A stretch of DNA of 64,000 bases, from assembly GCA_024529925.1 (NCBI GenBank), contig JAFEUB010000801.1:372001-436000 (forward strand). Direction: 5' to 3'. The translations under genes were made by a program, and so were the position numbers. The notes below the pieces were generated by a model. The model did not search any database, had not been told where the DNA came from, and was given only the letters and a program-made list of their open reading frames with translations. Positions 50,601 to 63,131 of the stretch are shown one piece after another. The stretch's first letter is position 1, and every line of letters starts with the position of its first letter. The stretch comes from Ophthalmolycus amberensis (taxonomy: Eukaryota; Chordata; Actinopteri; Perciformes; Zoarcidae).

Positions 50601-52836
50601 TGAAAAAGTCCAAGGCGACATGTTCCATAGGCTTGTTTTGTCTGACCAATGTCTTAACACCCACAGATTTATGTTTCTGAGATGCTGGACCAGAAGCATT
50701 CTGGGCCTTTTTGCTTGAAAAATGACAAATCGCAAAATAATCAACTAATATATCAACTAATTATTTTAGCTTTACTGTCAAAGTAGAAGAGCAAGAGCTA
50801 CTCCACATGGGTTGTGTGCAAGAAGAAGAAGAAGAAGAAGAAGAAGAAGAAGAAGAAGAAGAAGAAGAAGAAGAAGAAAAGATGGAGTTGGAAGAAGTTG
50901 GATGCAGTGCTGCAGAAGATTTAAACAGATGGGCAAACATCCAAAACAATATTGAGGATGAACTACCATCCTTTTTACAAAACCTGGTGATAAGTAAACT
51001 GCGCTGTGAAAGGAAAGATGGGTAAAAGAGGGAGGAAGAGGGGAAGAAAGGACAGAGGAGAGAGGTGACGAAGATAAGGCGGGAAGAGTTGGAAACTTCC
51101 CATGCTTGTTCCCTCCCTCCTCCTCTGTCGCTCCTGGATTCCAATAAAGCCATATCTCATAAACAAGTGCTGTTTTTTAATAGAGTCTCGTTAAATACAT
51201 GCCTGGCTGTACGGCACAGTGGAGTTCGCGTTATTACCGGCTCCGACTGAGATGGTACTCTCGTAAGGATTTATCGGCGAATGCACAATCAGAGTGACAC
51301 GGGCTCGGGCAGGTCTCGCAAACACCGAGCCGCCGCCATATAAACACTCACGTCCATGAACTCCACGTTGGCTTTGGGGCCCGTGGTCTCGTTGAGGATT
51401 TTAATAGCCACGGGGATCTTCACCGTCTCACCTTCCGGGACCCAGATGCCCTGAAACACACAAGTAATCCCCCATAAACACAGTCTCAGTCAACACCCAC
51501 AGCCAAGGCACTTCATTCCTCAAATTAAAATAAAAGATGAAACACTTCTACTCACCGTATATGGTGCCGGAATAGACCCAAGCGCAGAGCTTTGGATCAT
51601 AACATGGCGATAAATTCATGTTTCACTATGTATGCAGATTAATTGTATTAAAGTATGGCGATAAAAGCAAATAGGCCCATCAGTACAGTAATAGAGAGGA
51701 ACGTAAAGCTGGGGGTAGAGAATGCCGTATTTATTCACTGAGTTTGCCGAGTTTCGGGGTGGCGTGAATAAGTCTGCCAAGGGCAGGGAAGTTGGCAAGC
51801 GAACAGCCGTTCCTGTTCCAGGCCCTTGAGCCGCCCTCGGCTCATGTCTGTCAGGGAACGCTGCTACAAAGGGACATGTTTACGCTTATTGTTGAGGTCG
51901 TCACGCAGGGACGCTTCCACTTGAAAGAAACTTCTCGAGTGTCTTCCTCGCCTTCTAGCTGACTTGCCGCTGTTTGAGATAGAATGCGGAGGCGGCCACA
52001 TCTGAGTGAGGAGCGTGTGAAGGATGGCGGGTGCTTTGACGCAGACACACACACACACACACACTGACCTTGTAGACGGTTCCAAAAGCTCCAGAACCCA
52101 GAATCTTGACCCTCTTCAGCTCAGTCTCTTTGAGGATCCGCAGCTGAGCCTGGTTAGGGGCCGTCCCGCTGGGGGTCAGGGGCTCCACCAGCTGACAAAA
52201 ACACACATGCAAACTGTTATTCGTGTGTTCGTCACCTATTCTAGTGCGAAAAGAGAAAAGCAGAAAAAACATTCCTCTCGTCTTTCGCTGTAGAAGCTGA
52301 AAAGCGTGCCTCTGTTTCGCTGAATGCTCAAAACATTTCTGAAGAGCGCTGCCTCGGGGTGCGATCGCTCCCTTTTAAAATAATAAGCAAAGAGATCTTG
52401 GAAAGAGAAGTGCGAGGTGAACAAGCACTGTCCTGATAGTCATGATTTTGGAAAACACACACACACACACACGCATTCATGAAATACAAATGATTCCGCT
52501 GTGTGAACGTGAAGTTCTGTCCGGGCTGGCAGTACCCGGCGTGGACGACGGCGTGCCCACCGCTGAACACATCCCAGCCCGGTGTCAGCTGCTATTACAG
52601 CCGACAACCAGTGGCGGCTCATCAGCTGTGCACACACACACACACACACAAAACAATTCCAATTCAAGGTTATGACGAGCCTCCTCCGCAGGCTGGACGC
52701 CGAGCAGCGATCCCAGCAGCTGGCCGGCCACCCACCCGCCTCACCACTAGCCGCTCGGCTACTAAATATAAAAGAGCATGGAGCTGGCACCTGTAACCAA
52801 GCAGAGAAAAGACCTGAGCCAGAGGGATGGAAGAGC

Positions 52837-52867
<31 letters not shown>

Positions 52868-54574
52868 ATATGGCAGCATGTAGTGCACATCTCTGAACAC
52901 ATGCAGATTACATGCATGTAGTGCAGACAAATATTGACAACACATGCAAATTCACGCTCATCAACATCAAACACACAGGGATGGAAGCACATATCCGACC
53001 ACAAAACACACACACACCTACACACACACACACACACACACAAGAAGTCAATGCCTCCGATCAATACATGTCTTAATGAGCCTATCAGCCTATCGGGGTC
53101 CCTCATTCGCCGCGGTTTATCAGCGGCATAATCACCCAGCTCAGCCACGGCCATCAAACAATATAATGAGACGATATATCAGTCGCTCAGCCGCACACTT
53201 ACTTAATGCGATATAAAACCATCAGCACAATAGGACCGGCGATCGCAATGCCGGGGCCGGGGCCGGGGCAGGTGCCGGTGCCGGGGCCGCCAGGATGGAT
53301 GCCATTGCCCGCAAGCTCAGCAATGACATGTCGTTTAATGTCTGTTTGTTATGGTCCCGGGGGGCCTGGAGGCGCAGCGTAAGGTGTCACCGCAGGAAGG
53401 GAGTTAGCGGACGGAGAGCGAGGGATAAATACTGAGGGGAAGTGAATGAGATGACAGGAGGCGCTGTGGCAGTGAGAGCATGACTCAGGGATTGTGTAAC
53501 AGTGAAAACCTCCATCTTAGTCTGCTGTGTCTTGAAACCGTATTCATCTTGAACACCAACAGTTCTTTGACAATTTGTTGGGCAAACTGTGTGTTTGATC
53601 AAAAGCTCCAGAACTGCTGGACCTCGAAGTGAAATCGTCTTTCATCAGATGCTCGATCCATGGTCAGGAATGAACCAATTAACTTGTATGTGTGCTGAAA
53701 TATAGCACAAAGAAGAAACGAATGATTTTGTCCAATACTGGTCATAGAAAGGATTCGGTCTCGGTGCCACTTTCTAAAAGAAGCATACTTAAAGCCCCTG
53801 AGAACTTCAAATCTCAAGTAGATTCAATATTTACAACTAAATAAGCAACAATCAAGAAGAGCTCAGCGCTCAAGAACTCGGCTCATCTGCTTCATCGCTA
53901 CTCACATTTTTAATCACATTTGATTGACGGGGACAAAAACCGCCACCGCCAACTGGCCTCACATGCACTTTTTTAAATGCTGCTGAATTCTGATTGGTAT
54001 TCTGCTAAACTATGTCTCCGTTATTGATAGATACCCCTGGAGGGGTTATTAAGCAATTCTCCTTCACATTCCTCTGCAAAGTACATATTGAATCTTAAAA
54101 AAACAACAACATGATATGTTGAAATAAAGACACAAAGGATACAAACAACATTAACATTGATGATTAAAATGTCAACAATGACGAATGAGCACTGTCGCAT
54201 AAAAATTGGCAATTAAATGACAATAACTTCTTGCCAGGTTGTGAATGTCTAACATTTAAGTACACTGACTGCAGACTTTATCGACGGCGAGAAGGACAAG
54301 CTTTTGCCACATCCATCGCATCAGCGCTGTATTAGGCCAAAGAGCATTATTTGATTTGCTGGCGCATACGCTGAAAACAAGTGAAATGGAGAGATTCAGC
54401 AAGAGAGAGGAGGAGAGGAGGTGATGGAGCAGTCCAATGAGCAGATGGCGACAGGCTGTAGCTGTTATTGTTTCATTAGGACGAAGCCGGGCCGGACTGA
54501 TGAGGGGAGGAGAGGAGAGGTCTATTAACTAAGATGCACACCCATGGCCTGCACAACTCTCTGGAGCTCGTCCT

Positions 54575-54607
<33 letters not shown>

Positions 54608-57600
54608 CACGCCACTTTAGTTACCGGCTAATAATGCACCTTGCCTTTGCCAAATGAGCCTCACCGGTGCGCTGGACTCGGCTGCTTCATTGGACAAATG
54701 AGCAGTATGCTCAAGCCGCGAGCAGGAATACATTCACAGAATTATTCCGTATCGAGTAAGTAAACAACGTCCTCAGACACGCCGTTGCACTGCGAGCCCT
54801 CGGGCACAGGCTTTAATGTTAACATCCCCCACACAGAATGCCACATTCGCTGCATCGTGTGATTGAAATCAGGTGACACAAGGCTGACATCCGTTTGTTT
54901 TGATTCATATTTTTGACAACCGTTCCTGTCTATTGTAAAATACAGAACTTATGCCAAGTGCCAAATATGGATTTGTTCCTGGAAATGATTAAGTTATGCT
55001 CTCTATAGTCGGAATGGCCTGATAGTGGTGAAATTCTCTCATGAGATTTGGTTCTACTGTGTAATAAACAAACGGTACAATGCAGGACAGAAGGATCTGT
55101 CTGACGGCGTGTAAGGTCACAGAACCGAACATTTGCACCATCCTTAGTCTCCAATTTGGGATATCTTGATGGCCCAGTAAAATATTCTCGCGGGTTACTT
55201 TGGACACCACAATGACACAGAGTGAGCTCATTAAGGCCATTTGCACACGATAGCGGGGGAGGCGTGCTTATCAGTATGCAAGGGCATTCATTCTTTGGTA
55301 TTAGCGAGCCCATCCCAGCGGCACTTTTCCTCCGCTATCTGCATTTGAAGAGCAGCCTTTCACTTCTTAGTTACTAAAACATGAATTCTTGTGGAAATCT
55401 GTTTCTGCGAGACCTGGAATTGAGGACTTGGAGTTGTCTTCTTCTCTCCGAGGCTCTTTTCCTGAAGTATATATAGTCACGGGGCCCGCGACTGAAAATA
55501 GAGTGTTTCGACCACTGGCACCGAGCCCGAGCACTCTCTACTGTGCCTGCACCTGATTAGCTCCCGATTGGCTGGGGCAGACCTGATCCAGCTAACCACG
55601 TAGACTCTAGAGCATTACTGGAGCTCTACAGCACCAGGCGGACATCGCTGGAAACAAGCCTGTAATGATAACCCACCATTGCACAGGGAAACTAGAAGCA
55701 GGTCAAATGGCCTTTAATGTCCCTGTAAGATTAAATTCCCTGATGCATTTGACTGTTTCATAATAAGTGCATATGTTTTGTGTCTGCTTCATTTTTTCGG
55801 CTCGTATACTGAACAGAAATGCTCTCTGTGATATCCAACATGACATTATTTGGTGTCTTTTGAATCTCCGGGACCTTGAATTAAATTTAACATGAGGTTC
55901 AGGGTATTTGAACAATGCCCGGCTGTGCTGCATGCATTTGTAATGACATCCCGTGCCTCCGTTCAGCCGGACCCGCCCCTTTGGCGAACAACGGGAGCTG
56001 TCCAGCTCCCCTGAATGCTGAAATCCTTCTTGGGGGAAAGCAGAAGAGAAGCGCGTAAGCAGCGTGAGAGCTGTCCACAGCCTGTGAGCTGTCCACAGCC
56101 TGTGGTGCTGAAACACTCGCAGGCCCGTGTCTGTACAAAGCAGCTGGAAGAAGACCTTCCAAGTGCATTAGTCCCGCTTCATTGGGTTGGGGTCAAAGTT
56201 CAAGGCCTGGGAGCTGCAACAGTGGGGCGACTCTGCTGTTTGTGCTGTCGCTCCCTGCGAGCAAAGCAATTCGTGTTCAGGGGATTCTTGAAGAGGCACC
56301 ACAGTGTGAGATTGGCTTTTTTTGTTTCCTTTCTTTTTTTTCAAAGTCTATGTTTCTTTCAAGGTGAAAGAGAGAGGGAGAGGGGAAGAAACAACAAAAA
56401 CAGGATGACAGAGTAAAAAGATAGAAGAATAAAGTGCTTATTCTCTAGGGAGACAGACGGATAAATGGACTTGCAGAGATCAAAATGGAGAACACAAAAG
56501 GGAAAAATAGAAGGTGAGGATGCGAGAACAGACAGAGGCAGAGAATATTAAAACAAAGACAACGTTAAAGAAATGAAGTCGTGGCGCGTTTTGCGAGTCA
56601 ACACAGCCTTCACACGTGTCCTTGATATGGAAATGCCGGCTGAGTGCTCAGATCACGTTCTGACAGCGTGCACTGGAGGCATCGCTTTCCTGTCTGACAC
56701 AAGAGGTGAGCTCTCTGTTTAAAAAAGCTATGGCAGATAGGTGGGGGGGGGGGGGGGGGGGGGTGTCCCTGAGCCATCGCTGTCCCCAAACCCCCTCATC
56801 CAGACAAGCTTGATCTCCGTGCACATTCGCCAGCCGTCCAGAGCATATCGTGAGGTTTCATCAGCCAGAAAGAGGTTTGTGGAAAGTGTGATACAGGCTG
56901 CAAGGAGCGCAGTTTCTTTTTTCACAGCATTCAGATAGAAAGTAAACGGTTTCTGTGTGTATGCACACGGTGGAAATGCACATATTACAAGATGCAAAAG
57001 GGGGCGAGAAGATCCTGCACCGCCTCTCCTTCTCTGTGACAGTACATTAGCGAATCTGCTCGGACTGAAGACTTCCCTACCGGTCAAGAGGCTGTCGGAA
57101 CAGGGCCCGGGTAATTAAGATGGATGTGTGTGGCTGGGATGAGGCAGAGAGTGCCCATGGCCGCCCTCCTGCAATTCCCGTCTCTAGCCTGACAGCTGTC
57201 TATAGCACTGTAGCCTCTACCTGTAAATTATCCCAAGGAAGACTGACAAGCAGCCTGCCCCACTCCTGTAGGCCAGGCCACTCAGCCGACCTGCGGCGAT
57301 GACATAACCACACAGGAAACATGGCGCGTCGTAGCAGCACAAAGGTGATCCACCGGAGCATACATAAACCCTGCACTCACCGCGCCACAATCTTTGACTT
57401 TCTCCTTTGAATATAAAGTCTACTCCGCTGTCTGATGCTTCCCCACAAATGAACCCCCTTCAAGGCCAGATCGATGGCCGTGCATAACTTTAAAACCCTC
57501 TGCGCAATGCGTGGTTTGGCTAAGTACCATGGCCAAGGTTTAAAGTTTCAAGGTTTGCGTGCGAGTCTGGTTTGGTTGGCATCCATCTGGAAAAGTGCAC

Positions 57601-60600
57601 TGCAACTTTGAGATAAAGGATTTCTAACCAACTCAAAGAAAGTGGGACACCCCGCACCCAAAAATAAAGAAATATATAAATAATATGATTAGCTTATTAA
57701 GCAAACTAAAACTTTGCCTTCTTCAGTTTTTGTGCCACATTAAAACAGGGGAAGATTCTTTGAGGAAGCTATTCCCAACTTCCTCTCTGGGATCAATGAA
57801 ATTCATTACACTGCGGTAATTGTCCAAAGCCATTCACCAATTCATCCTGGAGTTGCAAATGGAGCAATTAATTCTCCAATCTCCAAATGTGAAACCTCAA
57901 AGAAAAAGAAACGAATAAATAGTATTCCCAAGTGCCGCGACGCGCATGTGCGGCAGAAACTGATTTGTTGTCGTTGTCACCCTCGACCCCTCTCACCTCC
58001 GTCTCCAGGAAGCGCCGCAGGGCCCTCTTCTTCTTGATGCTTTTGCGTCGGACAGAAACGGCCACGCTGAGCGCCAGGATGACGATGATGAATAGGCCGC
58101 CGATGATGCCAGCTGCTATTAGCGGTGTCCTGCAGAGGCGAGGGAAGAGAAGAAACATTACCATTGCTGAAACGTAAAAACAAAACAAAAGAGGCACTTG
58201 GAAAGATGCCGATGAATTCTCCAACCTGCTGTACGAATACAATATCCTCACCACTTCAGATTCAACACTCTGCTTTTAGAATCTGGACTCTTCAGCTCGA
58301 TAGGCTGCCGCTTTCCTGCTCTCTTCACTCTGCACCCCTCCCTATCGGGCCTCTCTCACACGGCTATTTCCTATACGTTTCGACAGTGTTTCAACAATTC
58401 TCATTCTCTCCCGTCTGTAATGAGTACGCGAGACAACAAGGCAAGCTCAGCAACAAAAAGAAAGAAAGCGACCATGTTGTCACGCTGTAAGTTAGATGTG
58501 ACAATCGCTCCAAAGAAATGAGAATTTAAAGGCGTCAACCCTTCACAAGCTGCTTCGTAATCGTCTGGAGTCAAGTCCAGCCTAAAGGTTGGGAGTTAAA
58601 AGCTCTAACGATGGCACTAATGCTTTTGCCATTTACATAGCTCTTGCACTTGTGACTACAGTTATGGCACCACTCACTCCTTCCATTACTCTCTTTTCCT
58701 TTATCCTTCCCCTCCTATCCGTATTCCATTTCACCTTCTCGCCAGAATCTTCACTACATCTTTTGAGAACACAACCGCATAGAAACGAAATAACACCTGC
58801 TTCTACCCCGATACCTGAAGTGCGAAGCTCTTTTCTTTGTAAAGGCCATTAGCAGCTAATGGAAGACTCTTGTGCCGTGGAGCTATGGGCGGGCAAGGTG
58901 CTGCAGCTTTTGCCGGATCGATTCTGCCGAAATAGAAGGAGGGGGAGGGCTTGGAATTTACAAAGAGGGCTGCGGGTCTCGACATAATGACATATACGGC
59001 CATGTGGTGAATAGTAATCCAGCAGTTTGGAATGAATTAAATAGAGAGAGGGGGGGGGGGGGATTAAAAGAGATGGAATGAAAAGCAAAAAAAAGAAGAA
59101 ATAGGAGCAAAGGGAAGAGAAAGGGGACAAGACACAGAGAGTGTGACAGCACCAGGTGAGAGACAAGGGTGAGGACTTCTCCAATTAGGAGGAAAGGGTT
59201 TACAGCAGAACAAGCGACGCGAGGTCACCAGACGAGACGGGGGAAATAATGCCACCGTGTGAGCAAAAGGACAACTCTGGGAATAGAGACTCAGCAGAAG
59301 CCTACCAGGGGAAAATAACAAAAAGGTCTCATTTCCTCTCTTAAATAGGAGCTCGAGACCCCCTTTTAATGGCTGTGCTGGTTTGGCTGAATTCTAATGA
59401 GTTCAACACTCTTTAGAGTTTGCTCCAACTGTAAAGATCACTTGTTTTTATGGGCATTCTTAATAAGTTCTGTTGTTGTTTTGCCTTCAGGCTATTTAGG
59501 TCTTTCTCTAAATTGACCCTTTGCTGAGCCTGCTAGAAACGGGACGTTTTCGAGATGTTTGTCATTAACCACCGCTCGCGGCAAATCAACTCAAGCTGGA
59601 AAAATTGAGAAAATGGGAAAACAATTGCATGAGAGTCTGCGGAGCGGAGCCGGGTAGTTGTCGGACCCTTGTCGGAGCTGGCCTATGTCACGCTACGATT
59701 GGCCAGTCTGTATTCGACAGCTTGGACTTAGCGAAAGGTCAGTTCTACTCGGCTGTTGTTGATTTCCCATTCGTTTATATTATCATAAGAGTAATAGCTT
59801 ACTTGGTTACTGGTAGTAGTAGAAGTAGTACAGTAATCTAGTAATCTCAGCATTAAAATGACAAAAAAAGCTGAATATTTTCACTCTCTTTCATCATTAA
59901 AATGACAGTCCACTGACACATTTGAATAAATGTTAACAGTGGCGCAAATTAGGATTCACGAGATTCACGCCGGAGCAAAACATTCCATCAATTACAGGAT
60001 TCAAAAAGTGTCTGCAGTCTGCTTTTAATGAGTATCCTGAGAGAGTTTAATGAGTAGTGGCAGGGTCTGATGCTGCTCTCCCAGTCCCACGTCACCAGTG
60101 TGTAACCTGAGATCTCTTACCTGTCCATCATCCCGACACAATCTTGGAGTCTTGGCCCGACGCACCTGCAGGGCAGACAAAACCAAAGAGAGATCACCCA
60201 TTAAATCAGGGACGGGGTTATGAGTAAACCTCGCGCTGTCTTTCTTCCACGTCGCTCAGCTGTCACCGGGCGGGGACCTGTGGAAGATTGGATCCACGAG
60301 CACGGCTGACCGCTTGTCAATATGACGGGGAGAAGCGTTCCCATGTGGAAGCGTCGTTCTTCTGCGTTTATTGAAGGCACTTCGGCATCATCTGGCAGCG
60401 GTTTCCTAAACAAAGTGCTGTGCTTTGGGGAAATGAACAGAAAAACAGTCAATTGTCTGCTTGGCTATCTATTAAAAATTTAAATCCTCTTGAGAAGTGG
60501 TGAGAAAAGAAACAAGAGACAGTAAGGATGCTCCTCCATTGAGCATTTGTCCCTCACTTCCCTTCAAGAGCTGAAACACTGAACAATGTGGCTCGATGTC

Positions 60601-62734
60601 GAGGACTGGGTGTAGCTGTAGTGCCACGTTAGTGGATGATTATATTCAGGTTTCTAAACAGGACTTTACCATTAATAGAAAGACAAATTCTACATGTTAT
60701 AGCTCTATTGTTTTCTTCTGTGAGCCTTCTATCATTGTACTGCATGGGCAACACTTTTCCTTTTCATTAAAGACGCTATGATCAATGCTTTTTCACTCGA
60801 GTAATGAACCGACACAGAAATATCCCCTTACTCTGCAAAATTTCAGTTTTTGGTTTTCAATTGCGACAAATTGGACTTTAACAGCGTCTTTAACATCTTT
60901 AACCTCTTTCCAAACACAACGAATACTCTGTGTCTTCTTGCTCTCGCAACAATCAAAGGCACGGGAAAGGAGCGCCGATAACGCGCCGCTGACAAGTGTA
61001 GTTTTTAAACATTAGGTAAGCAGGAAGTCATTAAAGCAGACTGTTGGCTGCTCATTAATTCTACCTCCTTGAGTGGAGGACAGCAGGAAAGACACAGGGG
61101 AACGTTTTTTGAACGCTCCCGTTTGTGTGTGTGTGTGTGTGTGCGTGTGTGCTGCACGAGCACACGAGACGCAACAAATTACACGGCAAATTAGGAGAGC
61201 ACGGCAACTTCGGAATTAAACCGGTGACAATTGTGGCTCCTCCAAAGTCGCTTGGTTGTCAATTAAATGTTGCACCAAATAGCTAATTAGCGATTAATCA
61301 GTGCTGATCCAATGTTGTGTGTGTGTGTGCGTGTGTGCGTGTGCCACATTGTTTCCTTCCTGGAGAACAAAGCAGTGGTCTGACAACAAACATCATGAGG
61401 TACAGTACACGTTGTATAATGGCTGCATGTGCCGCTGTGTGTGACCGTGATGACGAGAAGGACAAATCATCCGGTCAAACTACAATAACTGACTTCCTGT
61501 TGTTTGTATGACACTCGCTTTCGCCTCCTGCAGTATCTTTGGCTCACATCTCATCTCACATTCTCCAGTCTTCAGACTGGAGAATCATTTCTCTAGAAAT
61601 GTATGCCCATCTGGAGCTCTTGGGGTGAACGTTACCTCCAGCAGGTGTTTTGATCTGTGACTCACTGTGTAGGGATGCTCTGTGTTCCAGCCAGCATACC
61701 ATGTTCTTTCCCCCCCCGCCCCGGCTTCACATCTCCCCTCTAGCTACTGTCTCTCTGCCCCCATCCCTTCATTTAGAGTTCATCTGCAATATACTCCACA
61801 TGGCCTTCAGGGTCAATGCATTCTACCTCTGACCGCAGAGCCACAAGCCGCAAGATTAAGTCATCTTCTCCACCGCTCCCCCTTTTTTCCTCTCTCGCTC
61901 CTTGAGAGGGAAGGCGCCCAATGTCCAAAGCAGTACGTCTTCACGATGCTTTTAACGGCATAAAAGCTTCTGCGGAAAGCCTAAACGGGAGCAAACACTT
62001 ATAATAACAATTTGTATACACGGACATCTTGATGTTTCCTCCCTGGCTTACCCCTGGGTGCAGTTGGCATGGCAGGGGTGACACTCGTTGTTGGCCTTGG
62101 CGTACTTGAAGATGAAACTGTTGGCCCCCTGCAACCCATCGGGGCATTTCTCCACACAGTTGGGTCCATCTTTGAAGTGGAGGCATTTTACACATTGGTC
62201 CGGGCCCTGAAAGGAGAGCAGAACAAGGAGGAGGGAGATGAGAGGATGGGGTTTGGAGGAGGTGGTGTACAAGGGAGGAATAAAGAAATAAGAGGGCGCA
62301 GTAAAGGGATTAGTAAGATGGAAAGAGGGGGAATCAACAGAGAGAGATACATGTTTAAAAATAATGGGCAAGGAGGTGAAGGTAGTAAAGTTAAGGGAAA
62401 AAGCAAGACGGAAGAATGGCGGTATAGAAAAATACATCAGAGGGGAGAATAGAATTGAGCAGGATCAAACTCAAACCTGGCGAATCAGGTCAATTTGCTC
62501 ACTTCCTACCACGGCTAATGTGGCCGGCAGGACCCACATGAATAGCATTCAGGGATTTATAATGTGTTGAGCACAATTGCCAGCAGTGTATTCCGCTGCA
62601 GCCCTGTTCAAATTGGCAGAAACGCATCAGGAATCGGGTCGTGTCAAAGCGCGGCGCGTCGAATGCGATGGAGATGACAAGTGGTGACTGAGCACGAGCT
62701 CAGCTGCAGCGGGATCATGAATAAGTAAGATGGT

Positions 62735-62779
<45 letters not shown>

Positions 62780-62879
62780 AGAAACACTGACTGTGCTCGG
62801 TGTGTGTTTACGCGCGGGTTTGAAGCGTCGCCTGTGTTGACTGAAGTGCGATAGCAGTGTGTGAACTCACAATCGTGTA

Positions 62880-62924
<45 letters not shown>

Positions 62925-63075
62925 AAGACTTGTTGTCAAGACGCACGGTTGTATTCTGGGAGTTTCTCGCGTCGCGCACTGTTGCTAATGACGACCACAG
63001 TGACCTGATGGACAGCCTCTCACAGTTTGACACATGGAGACACACGCCATCAATAAACATTATTCTCACTTTGCA

Positions 63076-63131
<56 letters not shown>

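Larger units (their letters stand above)
48543..51351 (-). other. erbb4: erbb4 intron
   Basis: 2809-nt intron. It contains a GGA tract at 49415-49443, TG tracts near 49787-49803 and 49947-49965, a purine-rich stretch near 50420-50520, and a long GAA repeat at 50820-50878. No gene recognised. Confidence 0.8.
52192..57996 (-). other. erbb4: erbb4 intron (5.8 kb)
   Basis: Rich in CA tracts (about 52456-52472, 52626-52650, 52838-52866, 53022-53042 and 54581-54608). It also has a GGGGCC-rich stretch at 53251-53290, an 18-bp perfect tandem duplication at 56069-56104, and a 21-base G run at 56743-56763. No gene recognised. Confidence 0.8.

Noticed and set aside
50807..51025. Poly-Glu open frame
   Set aside because: Product of the GAA repeat; no other support.
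61630..61720. Possible JM-a exon before a GTAACG donor
   Set aside because: An in-frame stop lies close upstream and the peptide lacks YYPWTG.
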